Shown: positions 43,298 to 52,221 of the stretch, in pieces
Position numbering within the stretch: position 1 is the stretch's first letter
How the letters are laid out: each line of letters starts with the position of its first letter
Source: RGIG1902 sp034926865
GTDB taxonomy: Bacteria; Bacillota; Clostridia; Oscillospirales; Butyricicoccaceae
Length of the DNA: 64,000 nt
Assembly: GCA_034926865.1 (NCBI GenBank)
Contig: JAYFQP010000007.1
Coordinates: forward strand, 1 to 64,000
Direction: 5' to 3'
The notes under the pieces: model-generated
The model's database searches: none
Seen by the model: the letters and a program-made list of their open reading frames with translations, nothing else
Told to the model about the DNA's origin: nothing
Made by a program: the position numbers and the translations under genes

Positions 43298-43430
43298 AAG
43301 GGCGTTGAAACAGTAAAATCAACGTCAAATGCCTGCCTGAACCCACTGCATCACTTGAGGGCGTTTATACTATGTGCTTGCTTTGATGGAGGGTATTGCC
43401 CAGTTATGCGTGAAGAGATAGCAGAAAATA

Positions 43431-43464
43431 AAGGACTTACTGTCTGTAAACAGTAAGTCCTTTT
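43431..43464. terminator. Bidirectional terminator
   Basis: AAGGACTTACTG and CAGTAAGTCCTT form a 12-bp perfect stem with T and A runs, between the converging DUF3841 and TetR-family genes. Confidence 0.9.
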
Positions 43465-43543
43465 AATTGTTTGGCTAAGATTCACGCTTATACGGCCCAA
43501 AAGCTATAAGACGGATAGATAAGCGCCATATGTAAGCACTTTA

Positions 43544-44203
43544 TCAGCTAAGCGAAGTAAGTAATCGGCAGGCATCCAGCATGTGTTGGGTTTGCACGGT
43601 GTTATCAATTTGATTGCCCCCCACTATCTTTTCGTTTAAGAGCTTATAGAAATAAGAGATGGTCAGATCATTGATCAGATTCATACGTTGCTCTGATGCC
43701 CGGTTTTTTAACAATGGCTGTAATACTTCGAGATTTCTCTTATAAAGATCGGCCGAGCTAATCATGACCTTTAGTGACTGAGACATTCCCTCGAGCTGCT
43801 CGGGGAACAAATCATAGTAAGCTTTAATTACATGAGCAAGCCGGCCACTGTGTTTACCAAAAAATAACCGATTTATGTATTCTGGGTATTGGAAGGAGTA
43901 ACGGCAAAATAATTCCCAGGTGACCATATAGGTTTTTTCGGGGCTTGCAGTTTTTGTCTGTGCTTCATATTGAATCAGGTCATTAGCATAGGACCTGAAC
44001 AGGTCTACACAGGTGAAGAGAAGCAATTCGTCCAGATCCCCAAAATATTTGTAAAGTGTAGCAATATTCAGGCCTGCCTGAGTGGAAATCTTACGAATCG
44101 TAACAGCCTCAAGGCCTTCGACAAAAGAGATCTCTTGTGTTGCCTTGATAAGACGAATAATAATTTCTTTTTGGGCCTCTTTATTTAATGGCTGACGTCC
44201 CAT
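43544..44203 (-). CDS. TetR-family transcriptional regulator next to betaine reductase genes
   Basis: 219 aa. The N-terminal helix-turn-helix is AVTIRKISTQAGLNIATLYK followed by YFGDLDELLLF, the TetR signature. The ligand domain from residue 60 is helical and specific to this member. It is divergent from the grdI-grdH operon. Two palindromes ATAATCRTGATTAT overlap -10 elements at 44485 and 44690 on the plus side, the obvious operator candidates. Its own minus promoter (44357-44385) lies in the same gap, so it may autoregulate. Ligand presumably glycine betaine or a product, an inference from context. Confidence 0.9.
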   Translation of the reverse strand: MGRQPLNKEAQKEIIIRLIKATQEISFVEGLEAVTIRKISTQAGLNIATLYKYFGDLDELLLFTCVDLFRSYANDLIQYEAQTKTASPEKTYMVTWELFCRYSFQYPEYINRLFFGKHSGRLAHVIKAYYDLFPEQLEGMSQSLKVMISSADLYKRNLEVLQPLLKNRASEQRMNLINDLTISYFYKLLNEKIVGGNQIDNTVQTQHMLDACRLLTSLS

Positions 44204-44356
44204 GATGATATGACTCCATTCTGTATTATATGCTGTAAACAGTATTGCTTGAGCGTAAGATAAAAAACATCTTCACAAAACTGAAGATAATTATGAGTAC
44301 TGTTTATCAGGTGTTTTAATTTATTCTAATAATGTGTCCGAATTATAACCTAGATA

Positions 44357-44385
44357 ATTATACTTGATATTTTTTATAGATTCAA
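44357..44385 (-). promoter_or_regulatory. Promoter of the TetR-family gene
   Basis: On the minus strand TTGAAT (44380-44385), 17 bases, TATAAT (44357-44362). The bases ATCAAGTATAATT around the -10 recur at the transporter promoter 49235-49263. Confidence 0.65.
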
Positions 44386-44456
44386 GGCGATAGGCATTAT
44401 TTACTTACATTTTTAGATTAAAAACGCAAAATTAATAATAAATGTAAAAAGTATTA

Positions 44457-44494
44457 TTGATTTTTTCTTTATTTTATTTTATAATCGTGATTAT
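44457..44494 (+). promoter_or_regulatory. Promoter-palindrome element 1 upstream of grdI
   Basis: TTGATT (44457-44462), 17 bases, TATAAT (44480-44485), overlapped by the near-palindrome ATAATCGTGATTAT (44481-44494). Confidence 0.65.
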
Positions 44495-44661
44495 TAAATA
44501 AATACTCTTATCTATGCCCGTCAATGTTATAGATTTGGTTGTTTTTGCATCTGTTGCCGCCCTTTACCGCATAAGAAAAAGACTCAATCCGGTGGCTAGA
44601 GGTTGTATTCGCATCACTTTATAGAAAATATTTATTATTTACAAAATATAATAAAAAAATC

Positions 44662-44699
44662 TTGATAATTAAATGATTTAATAATATAATCATGATTAT
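44662..44699 (+). promoter_or_regulatory. Promoter-palindrome element 2 upstream of grdI
   Basis: TTGATA (44662-44667), 17 bases, TATAAT (44685-44690), overlapped by the perfect palindrome ATAATCATGATTAT (44686-44699). Same layout as element 1, 205 bases apart. Likely repressor operator. Confidence 0.72.
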
Positions 44700-44798
44700 G
44701 AAATAACAAAGCTTTAGCAGCTATTAGGGCAAAGATTTATGCCTGGATAACGAGTCCCCACTGGTTAGCCATGATTTAAAAGAGAGGAGATATAATAA

Positions 44799-46127
44799 GT
44801 GAAATTAAAAATTGGAAATTTTCACGTTAAAAACGTCTGCTTAGGCGACAAGAACGCATTCGAAAATGGTACACTTACCATTGATAAGCAGGCGGCGCTC
44901 GCTTACCTTAAAGACTGCGATGATCATATCACAGACTTGGATATTGTTATAGCAAATCCCGGCGATGACACAAGAATTGCTCCTGTTATTGAGACTATTG
45001 AACCACGTTGCCGAGTAGATGGAAGAACTCTTTTCCCCGGCGTAACGGACGCAGTTGTGCCCGCAGGTGAGGGAGAGCTAAAGGCGCTCAAGGGTTGCTG
45101 CGTCACAGTTGTAGGTAAAGTCTGGGGTTCCTTTGGCGATGGGGTGATCGATATGGGCGGCGAGGGAGCAAAGCACACATATTGGTCAAAGCTGATTAAT
45201 ATTTGTTTGGTTGGCGACACTGACGAAGAGTTCGAGCGTCATGAGCAGCAAAAGTGCAACCATGCCCTGCGTTGGGCGGGCCACCGTCTGGCCGAATATA
45301 TCGGCCTGATCGTGAAGGGGTTGGAAGCTGAAGACTTTGAGAATTATGAATTTGAGCCTGTCAGCGCTCGTGCAGCTAAAAATAACGGGCTGCCGAACGT
45401 GGCCCTTGTAATGCAGCCCCAATCTCAGATGGAAGCGCTGGGATATAATGACCTGTTGTATGGCTGGGATATGAATAAGTACCTGCCTACCTTTGTCAGC
45501 CCCACCGAAGTGCTGGACGGTGCTTTGATTTCAGGATCTTTTATGCCGTCATCTTCAAAATGGGCTACATATGAAATGCAGAATTTCCCCATTATTAAAG
45601 AATTGTTTGCAGAAGACGGCAAGAGCTTGAATTTTGTTGGCGTCATCATGTCAATGCTGAATGTCGCGCTGGAGCAGAAAGAGCGTGCGGCTATAATGGT
45701 GACAAATATAGCGAAAAACCTGGGCGTGGATTATGCGATAGTTACCGAGGAAGGTTACGGCAACCCGGATGCTGACTACGTCAGATGCCAGGTCGTGCTC
45801 GAAGACGCAGGAATCCCCGTTGTAGGCATCTCCAATGAGTGCACCGGAAGAGACGGATTTTCTCAGCCTTTGGTGACGTTGGACACTAAGCTTACGGCAC
45901 TGGTATCCACAGGCAACGTTTCTGAGCTTATTGAGCTTCCAGCATGCAAGACGGTAATAGGAAATCTGGAAGCTCTTAACCGTGATGGTATGTCCGGCAG
46001 CTGGGGCTATGATGAAAAGCTCGGCAAGTCCGCGCGCGATGACGGCTCTGTCATTATGGAGGACAATAACTGGTTTTGTGGTGACCATATTTCCGGTTTC
46101 TCTGTTAAGACCATGATTGAATACTAA
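44799..46127 (+). CDS. grdI: Betaine/sarcosine reductase component B, proprotein-like subunit (GrdI/GrdG type)
   Basis: 442 aa of the GrdE/GrdG/GrdI family, the substrate-binding, carbonyl-containing subunit of component B in selenium-dependent Stickland reductases. Recognised by VFGVTDAVVPAGEGELKALKG-like segments (residues 80-100) and GDGVIDMGGEGAKHTYW. The region aligned to the Cys cleaved in glycine-specific GrdE reads GSFMPSSSKWATYEM (residues 247-260) with Ser251-253 and no Cys, which fits the uncleaved betaine/sarcosine type. The start is GTG 44799 with AGGAG 9 bases upstream. It is followed by the selenoprotein subunit after 19 bases. Betaine is favoured because a BCCT gene is adjacent; sarcosine cannot be excluded. 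Confidence 0.85.
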   Translation: MKLKIGNFHVKNVCLGDKNAFENGTLTIDKQAALAYLKDCDDHITDLDIVIANPGDDTRIAPVIETIEPRCRVDGRTLFPGVTDAVVPAGEGELKALKGCCVTVVGKVWGSFGDGVIDMGGEGAKHTYWSKLINICLVGDTDEEFERHEQQKCNHALRWAGHRLAEYIGLIVKGLEAEDFENYEFEPVSARAAKNNGLPNVALVMQPQSQMEALGYNDLLYGWDMNKYLPTFVSPTEVLDGALISGSFMPSSSKWATYEMQNFPIIKELFAEDGKSLNFVGVIMSMLNVALEQKERAAIMVTNIAKNLGVDYAIVTEEGYGNPDADYVRCQVVLEDAGIPVVGISNECTGRDGFSQPLVTLDTKLTALVSTGNVSELIELPACKTVIGNLEALNRDGMSGSWGYDEKLGKSARDDGSVIMEDNNWFCGDHISGFSVKTMIEY

Positions 46128-46146
46128 TCTGGAAGGAGGATTTGAT

Positions 46147-47466
46147 ATGAAAAAAGTCATTTGCTATGTAAACCAGTTCTTCGGCGGCGTAGGCGGCGAA
46201 GAGAAGGCAGATCAGGATGCCTATATCATAGAAGGCTGTGTAGGACCTGTGTTGGCAATTAACGATGCGCTGAAAGACGCTGAGGTTACACATACGATCA
46301 TCTGCGGCGATAACTATATGGGCAGCTGCACTGAGCAGGCTGTTGCGCAGATCATGGATCTTTTGAAGGATAAAGAAATGGACCTGTTTATAGCCGGACC
46401 GGCGTTCCAGGCCGGACGCTACGGAGTTGCCTGCGGCAATATCTGCAAGGCTATTAAGAAGCAGAAAAATGTCCCTGTCCTTACCTCCATGAATGTGGAG
46501 AATCCCGGCGTTGAGATGTTTAAAAAGGATATAATTATCTTTAAGGGCGGCAATGGCGCCGTTAAAATGCGCCAGGATGTTAAAGTGCTGACCGATTATG
46601 CAAATAAGATTTTGGCGGGAGGAAAAAGCGAAGGAGCCGAGGCAGAGGGTTATTTTGCCCGTGGCTGCCGTCACGAGAAGTTCCTTGAGGATGTTCGTGA
46701 AAATACAGCGGCATATCGCGGAGTTCAGATGCTGATCAAAAAAATGAACAAGCAGCCCTATCAGACTGAGCTTGTCATTCCTCAAAAAGACGTTGTACCT
46801 ATTGCTCCAGCTATTAAGGATTTAAGCAAGGCAGTAATTGCAATGGTGACCACGGGCGGTATTGTTCCTGTGGCTAATCCGGATCGAATCCAGTCCGCGT
46901 CAGCTACCCGTTGGGGCATGTATGATGTTTCCGGCATGGAACGGCTGGAGGCCAATGTATTTAAAACTATTCATGCAGGCTTTGACCCGGCGGCCGCAAA
47001 TGCCGACCCTAATGTAATTGTTCCGCTGGATGCTATGCGTGCCTATGAAAAAGCAGGCAAGTTTGGAAGGCTGCACAATTATTTCTATTCTACAGTAGGT
47101 ACCGGAACCACAGAAGCAGAGGCGCAGAGGATGGCGCAGGAAATAATACCTCATCTTACTAAAGATGGTGTTACAGCTATCATTCTCGGCTCTACTTGAG
47201 GAACCTGCACACGTTGCGGCGCAACGATGGTAAAAGTTTTTGAAAAGGCTGGGTTTACGATAGTTCATATGTGCAACCTTGTGCCTGTTTCCCTCACGGT
47301 AGGCGCTAACAGAATAGTGCCAACCATCTCGATTCCGTATCCGTTGGGCGATCCAAACACGCCTAAGGCTGAACAGTGGAAGCTTCGTTATCACAGAGTA
47401 GGCGTAGCCCTTGATGCGTTGGCTACTGATGTAACGGAGCAGACCGTGTTCAAAGTTCGTGTATAA
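46147..47466 (+). CDS. grdH: Betaine/sarcosine reductase component B selenoprotein (GrdH/GrdF type), in-frame UGA = Sec351
   Basis: 439 aa when UGA at 47197-47199 is read as selenocysteine (residue 351). A naive reading stops there and gives two separate frames. The sequence around it, ILGSTU GTCTRCGATMVKV, is the GrdB/GrdF/GrdH active-site motif UxxC. A bSECIS-type hairpin follows directly. The protein binds substrate with GrdI and transfers a carboxymethyl group to selenoprotein A. GrdA, GrdC, GrdD and thioredoxin genes are not in this window. GGAAGGAGG precedes ATG 46147. Together with grdI it makes a two-gene operon terminated at 47493. Confidence 0.93.
47197..47226 (+). promoter_or_regulatory. 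Selenocysteine UGA codon and SECIS hairpin
   Basis: UGA 47197-47199 is followed by CGTTGC-GGC-GCAACG (47212-47226), a 6-bp stem with a 3-base apical loop about 18 bases after the codon, the right distance for bacterial SelB recognition. Confidence 0.85.
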
Positions 47467-47492
47467 TTAGCATAACACTTCCTATCTTATAA

Positions 47493-47531
47493 AAAGAAGC
47501 GGCTTGGCAATTTTGTCAGGCTGCTTCTTTA
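47493..47531 (+). terminator. Terminator after grdH
   Basis: AAAGAAGCGGCTTG pairs with CAGGCTGCTTCTTT, followed by ATTG. It lies 27 bases after grdH. Confidence 0.7.
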
Positions 47532-47578
47532 TTGTATAGTAAAACCAACTGTCTAAGCCAGTGGTTTTACTATACAAT
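47531..47578. repeat. 17-bp perfect inverted repeat
   Basis: ATTGTATAGTAAAACCA (47531-47547) and its exact complement at 47562-47578 with a 14-base loop that can pair further. It sits between two terminators and may be a remnant of a small mobile element or a structured spacer. Confidence 0.6.
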
Positions 47579-47606
47579 AAACGCCCCCGGCACAGCCGGG
47601 GGCGTT
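47579..47606. terminator. GC-rich bidirectional terminator
   Basis: AACGCCCCCGG and CCGGGGGCGTT flank a short loop, the end of the leftward BCCT transporter gene region. Confidence 0.85.
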
Positions 47607-47628
47607 TGGTTCTTAAGCGCAGATAAAA

Positions 47629-49116
47629 TTATGGAATATATTCTTCCCTCAGGCACTTCATCAGTGCCGGTATGGTTGCCAGCATGATAAAGGTGAACGG
47701 GAATGCGGCCACAATGGAAAGAATTTGAAGCATATTCAGCCCATCGTTGCTGGCTAGCATCATGGCCGCTGCAAGGGCAGCCATCAACACTCCCCAGATG
47801 ACCTTGCTGCGATTGGAGGGAGTCAAGGTGCCGTGTTCGCTGTACATTCCCAATACAAAAGTAGCAGAGTTGGCTGAAGTAATGAAGAAAGTGCATATCA
47901 GAATGAAAATAATTACTGAGATCAACATTCCTAGCGGATATTCTTTAAGAACAGTGAAAAGTGCCGTGGATGTTGAGGAAATAGCATTTTTTGCTGTTGC
48001 CAGATCGAGCTGCATTCCCAAAGTACCGAATACGGAGAACCAGATCAAGGAGAAACCTGCGGGCAGTAACAGTACGCCCTTGATGAACTCGCTGATTGTC
48101 CGTCCGCGGGAAATGCGGGCGATAAAGGAACCGGTAAAGGGTGCCCATGAGATCCACCAGGCCCAGTAGAAAATAGTCCAGCCGCGATACCAAGCCGAAT
48201 CTCCGAACGCACCTACGGCAAAGGTATTGGAAAGCAGGCTGTTCAGATATGCCCCGGTACCTTCCATCAGGTTGTTCAGAATAGGAACCGTTGGGCCGAC
48301 GATCACGAGCAGTATCATAACCAGAACAGCTATTTTGACATTGAGGTTGGACACAAAGCTGATTCCCTTGTCAATACCGGTAATCGCGGTTGAAATATAA
48401 ATTACTGCAAGAAAGACTATCAAAAGCATTTGAACAAGCCTGACTTCAGGAATGCCAAACAGAAAGTTGAGGCCTGAATTAATCTGCAGAACGCCCAAGC
48501 CGAGAGATGTCGCAACGCCACCGGCGGTAGCGAAGAGCGCCATTATATCGACAAGATGACCAATCCAGCCATTGACGCGCTTTTCCCCAATCAGAGGAAT
48601 AAAGATGGAGCTGATTAGGGCGGGCTTCCCCAGGCGGAACTGCATGAAGGCCAGAGCCAGCGCCAAAACGGCATAGTTTGCCCATGGATGAATTCCCCAA
48701 TGCAAAAACGCCTTGGAGAAAGCAAACCGCATGGCCTCTCCGCTGCCTGAAGCAATGCCTCCAATCGGAGAAATAAAAAAGTTGAGAGGTTCCGCGACGC
48801 CCCAGAAGACAAGACCAACGCCCATACCTGCGGAGAACAGCATTGAGAACCAAGCCAAATTGCTGTACTCGGGTCTGGAATCATCCGGGCCGAGGCGCAT
48901 ATTCTTATATTTACTGAAAAAACCGATCCAAATACAGAAAACTACAAACAAAGTCATAGCCAAGCAATACAGCCAGGCAAAGTTGGTCGTGAGAAATTTC
49001 ATACTGCCATTGGCAGCATAAGTAAAGGATTTAGGAAATGCAATGCCCCACACACAAATAAACATAGTTAGTAGAACTGCTACGTTAAAAACTACGTTAC
49101 CTTTTTTCTCTTTCAC
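47629..49116 (-). CDS. BCCT-family glycine betaine/carnitine/choline transporter
   Basis: 495 aa with twelve predicted helices. Family signatures are GMGVGLVFWGVAEPLNFF near residue 100, and the Trp-rich segment WTIFYWAWWISWAPFTGSFI (around residue 325) that forms the substrate cage in BetP-like proteins. It should import betaine for the reductase encoded next door. The start is GTG 49116, AGGAGG lying 6 bases upstream; the frame continues upstream to an unlikely ATG. Promoter at 49235-49263. Convergent with grdH. Confidence 0.93.
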   Translation of the reverse strand: MKEKKGNVVFNVAVLLTMFICVWGIAFPKSFTYAANGSMKFLTTNFAWLYCLAMTLFVVFCIWIGFFSKYKNMRLGPDDSRPEYSNLAWFSMLFSAGMGVGLVFWGVAEPLNFFISPIGGIASGSGEAMRFAFSKAFLHWGIHPWANYAVLALALAFMQFRLGKPALISSIFIPLIGEKRVNGWIGHLVDIMALFATAGGVATSLGLGVLQINSGLNFLFGIPEVRLVQMLLIVFLAVIYISTAITGIDKGISFVSNLNVKIAVLVMILLVIVGPTVPILNNLMEGTGAYLNSLLSNTFAVGAFGDSAWYRGWTIFYWAWWISWAPFTGSFIARISRGRTISEFIKGVLLLPAGFSLIWFSVFGTLGMQLDLATAKNAISSTSTALFTVLKEYPLGMLISVIIFILICTFFITSANSATFVLGMYSEHGTLTPSNRSKVIWGVLMAALAAAMMLASNDGLNMLQILSIVAAFPFTFIMLATIPALMKCLREEYIP

Positions 49117-49550
49117 AAGTTTCCTCCTCTTGTTCGAAAATATACCTTGATGAATTCTGCAAGTCCCCACCAACAAAATCATCCTTAGGCAATGAAATAA
49201 CGCTGCAAAAGTAGCTTAAAAAGATAACAAATAAATTATACTTGATTTCGTGAAGATAATCAATAAAAAATGCGATTATTTTTAAGTTTGGGGTATTTAA
49301 AACGAGGCAAAGACGCAACTTAGGCCTTTTGAGATAGTTTAATTGAGCTGCATAGCCTGCTGTTAACCATAGTTTCAATAACGGCTGTAGGAATTATGCT
49401 TTGCCAGTATCTCATGCCAAACAGAGTGGGTTATGAAGTAACGGAAAGCCTTTGTTTTGCCGCCTTTTAATTAAAATAGAGATATAGTACGTTATGAGCA
49501 GTTCGGGCATTTTATATGAGGCCCAAGAAAATGGCGTTTAAATTAAGTGT
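49117..49550. other. Intergenic region between BCCT and AzlD genes
   Basis: Holds the BCCT promoter. The remaining bases show no gene or clear signal. Confidence 0.4.
49235..49263 (-). promoter_or_regulatory. Promoter of the BCCT transporter gene
   Basis: On the minus strand TTGATT (49258-49263), 17 bases, TATAAT (49235-49240). The segment ATCAAGTATAATT matches the promoter of the TetR-family gene at 44357, pointing to co-regulation or common origin. Confidence 0.65.
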
Positions 49551-49856
49551 TTACAGAAAAAGCTCTACTATAAAAACTATGGCGCAGCATGATATGGCCA
49601 CATGAAAAAGGCTGGCGCCGAACCATGCCGCCGCTACCCCCGCAATTAGGGCCAGAGCGCCGGATATTGGGCTTTGGGTGGCATCCAGTATTGCCGGAAA
49701 GGTCATAACGGCCAATGTGACATATGGGACGTAATAAAGAAAAGACTGAAAGAAGCGACTGCTTATATGCTTTTGAAGAAGCGTCAATGGGAGAACTCGG
49801 ATAAGATAAGTTGTTCCCGCCATGACGGCAATATAAATGTAAGTATTGTGTGTCAT
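49551..49856 (-). CDS. azlD: Branched-chain amino acid exporter small subunit AzlD
   Basis: 101 aa with about four membrane segments, typical of AzlD. Contains TTYLIRVLPLTLLQKHISSR and PYVTLAVMTFPAIL in family positions. Works with the larger AzlC subunit. It overlaps azlC by 4 bases. Substrates of the family are branched-chain amino acids, but azaleucine/leucine specificity is inferred only from homology. Confidence 0.92.
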   Translation of the reverse strand: MTHNTYIYIAVMAGTTYLIRVLPLTLLQKHISSRFFQSFLYYVPYVTLAVMTFPAILDATQSPISGALALIAGVAAAWFGASLFHVAISCCAIVFIVELFL

Positions 49857-50614
49857 ATTTTTTCACCATGCTTTACGGGGAATAGCAGCGCTGCTCCGGT
49901 AGATATGGCCACGGTGAGTATTATGGTCCTGGTGCCGCCGGATAGGCTTCTGAATCCGGGTAATACCGCCGCGCAATAGCTTGCGATAAAGCATATCAGA
50001 ATAAGCGCGCCTATTGTTTTGCTTTTTCGCGCCGGAGGAATTATGACGGCCAGAAACATGCCGTAAAGAGCCACGCTGAGAGCGCTGGTAGCTTGAGCAG
50101 GAAGCAGATTACCGGCGATTATTCCCATAGAGGTGCCGATAGCCCATAGCGGCATGGCTATAAGCATGGCGCCATAGGTATAAAATGGGTTGAGAAATCC
50201 CGGGCGCGCCACCGAGATGGCAAACAGCTCGTCCGTTACAGAGAAGCCTATAAGAAAGCGATGCCAGAAGGGAAGATCCGGGGCCATGCGCTGGCTTAAT
50301 GCGCAGCTCATCAGCATATAACGCGCGTTTGCGATAAAGGTGAAGAGAACCATTTCAAGATAGGCGGCTTTTTCGGCTATAATGGTAAAACCTGCGTATT
50401 CTCCGGCAGATGCATTTGTAAGGATGCTGGCAAGAAACCCCTGTGAGGGTGTGAGGCCGGCGCTTTTTGCGGCTATACCAAGAGAAAAGGCCACGGCAAA
50501 ATACCCAAGGCCGATCGGTAGGCCGTCTTTGATGCCTTCTCTAAATATACTTTTGCTTTTGTACTGTGCCGAGCCTATGTGCTCGGCTTTTGTGCTTGCG
50601 GTTTGATGATTCAT
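49853..50614 (-). CDS. azlC: Branched-chain amino acid exporter large subunit AzlC
   Basis: 253 aa, about eight helices. Characteristic start FREGIKDGLPIGLGYFAVAF and GLTPSQGFLASILTNASAGEY, then IANARYMLMSCALSQ. AGGTGA precedes ATG 50614. It overlaps the azlD start by 4 bases, so the pair is translationally coupled. Confidence 0.94.
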   Translation of the reverse strand: MNHQTASTKAEHIGSAQYKSKSIFREGIKDGLPIGLGYFAVAFSLGIAAKSAGLTPSQGFLASILTNASAGEYAGFTIIAEKAAYLEMVLFTFIANARYMLMSCALSQRMAPDLPFWHRFLIGFSVTDELFAISVARPGFLNPFYTYGAMLIAMPLWAIGTSMGIIAGNLLPAQATSALSVALYGMFLAVIIPPARKSKTIGALILICFIASYCAAVLPGFRSLSGGTRTIILTVAISTGAALLFPVKHGEKI

Positions 50615-50742
50615 GTTATGTCACCTGCGGTTGATCTTCAAATATTATAGAAAGTGTGGCCTTATTGCCAAAACCGATGTTTGAAAGCTCTTTAGAAATA
50701 TAAGGAAAGCGGGGTAACCGCCAAAATGCAGCGGGACATAGA

Positions 50743-50778
50743 TATGCGCTATGCTGTTTTAAGCAGCACAGCGCATAT
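50743..50778 (-). terminator. Terminator-like hairpin after the MFS gene
   Basis: ATGCGCTATGCTG can pair with CAGCACAGCGCAT with one mismatch. It lies downstream of the leftward MFS gene. Confidence 0.55.
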
Positions 50779-50850
50779 TTTACAATTATATGTGGTTGTT
50801 TTCAAGAGATGGGATGCAATAACGAAAAGAAATCTTGAAAGATGGTATAG

Positions 50851-52053
50851 TTATATGGCCTTTTTCTGTTCCTTTTTGTATTTGCCCACATAAACCACAG
50901 AAAAGGCAGCGGCTATAACAAAGGCGACAAATGCCAAAATAAAGGGATATATGGGGTTGGCGGCGTAGATAAGCCCGGCGAAAAGAGCTCCGAATATGCC
51001 TCCGAGGGAGTTCATCGAATTATAGAATCCCATTATACTGTTGCTGTTTATAGGGGTTGAGCGCGAAGCCGCTAGATTCTGCAAAAGCGGCAGCCTGATT
51101 GTATTGAACGCGAAGAAGGTTACATCGACGATTACGAAGGGCACAAGGCTGTCGAAGAAGAGTATTGTTCCGAGGCTGACGGCACAGCAGGCAATTATAG
51201 GCATAAAGCTGATATTTGTGTTGGTTCGCCTTAAAAGCCAGATACATATTGTGCTGTTGGCTATGAGGCTGACCACGGCAATCATTGCTTTGAAAATGCC
51301 ATTATAAGCAGACGAAAGCCCGAATTGATCTTTTATGTAATAGTTGAAGCACTGCTCGAAGGAGTTTTGTCCAATGCCTGCTATCGCAACGATTATAAAA
51401 ATCAGGGCAAGCATAGGAGTCATGAATGACTTTGCGGCGGCAAAGGCGCTGAACGGGTTTGCCTCACGAATTGATAGGGGATGCTCGGGCTTATGCTTGT
51501 AAGGCGTATCGTCTTCGCAGACAAAATAAAAGATTATTCCTGCGCCGGCAAGGACAATAACCTGAGCGACAAAGGCGGCTCCGACGGATATAAGGCCAAG
51601 CATGCCTCCGACAAAATAGCCCATGGCTCCTGCCACATTCTGTATAGTAACCATAACTGTGAGATTTTGTCCGCGCTCAGCAGGATCTGCTGTGTTTATA
51701 ACGTAATTTGCAAAGGCCGTGAAAACGCCGCCGGTGAAGATGCCGGCAAACATCCTGCCGAGAACGACCTGAAGCTCAGTTGTGGCTGAACCAAAGATGA
51801 TCTGGCCGATGGCGTATCCTATGCCGCATATAAGCATTATCTTTTTAGTGGGTATATATCCGCAGAGTCTGCCCCAGAAGGGTGAAAACAAAAAGTTTAC
51901 TGTCATCATTGCGGCAAGAGCTACGCCGAACATCGAGCTGTCAAGATTTCTTTCAACTATAAGGGTTGGAGTAACAGGATGGGCGAAGCTGGCAGCCATG
52001 TTGAACATGACCATGACGCAGAAAAAGAGGAGTAAGGATTTTTTCATCTTCAT
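50851..52053 (-). CDS. MFS transporter
   Basis: About 400 aa with twelve helices. The loop 2-3 motif reads GRLCGYIPTKKIMLICG, close to the MFS signature, and loop 8-9 holds WLLRRTNTNISF. It is likely a drug or metabolite exporter; no substrate can be named. Three in-frame ATGs exist at 52089, 52053 and 52047. AAGGAG lies 12 bases before 52053, and no site precedes 52089, so 52053 is preferred. Confidence 0.85.
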   Translation of the reverse strand: MKMKKSLLLFFCVMVMFNMAASFAHPVTPTLIVERNLDSSMFGVALAAMMTVNFLFSPFWGRLCGYIPTKKIMLICGIGYAIGQIIFGSATTELQVVLGRMFAGIFTGGVFTAFANYVINTADPAERGQNLTVMVTIQNVAGAMGYFVGGMLGLISVGAAFVAQVIVLAGAGIIFYFVCEDDTPYKHKPEHPLSIREANPFSAFAAAKSFMTPMLALIFIIVAIAGIGQNSFEQCFNYYIKDQFGLSSAYNGIFKAMIAVVSLIANSTICIWLLRRTNTNISFMPIIACCAVSLGTILFFDSLVPFVIVDVTFFAFNTIRLPLLQNLAASRSTPINSNSIMGFYNSMNSLGGIFGALFAGLIYAANPIYPFILAFVAFVIAAAFSVVYVGKYKKEQKKAI

Positions 52054-52176
52054 TTCGAGGTATTTCTCCTTGCTTTTATTTTCAAACATTCAATATTATA
52101 CATCTATTAACACTTAAACGCAATACAGTAACCCTTTCAAAGGTTCAAACCGTTGGAAATCAGGCATAAAGAGAAA

Positions 52177-52199
52177 CCGCCGTTTGTGGTAAACGGCGG
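52177..52199 (-). terminator. Terminator after the DegV gene
   Basis: CCGCCGTTT and AAACGGCGG form a 9-bp perfect stem with a 5-base loop. Read on the minus strand it is followed by TTTCTCTTT. Confidence 0.8.
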
Positions 52200-52221
52200 C
52201 AAAAAACAAAACGAATAAAAA

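Noticed and set aside
46105..46785. Minus-strand frame of 226 codons opposite grdH
   Set aside because: Shadow of a strongly conserved selenoprotein gene.
47227..47466. Separate 79-codon gene after grdH
   Set aside because: It is the C-terminus of GrdH after the Sec codon.
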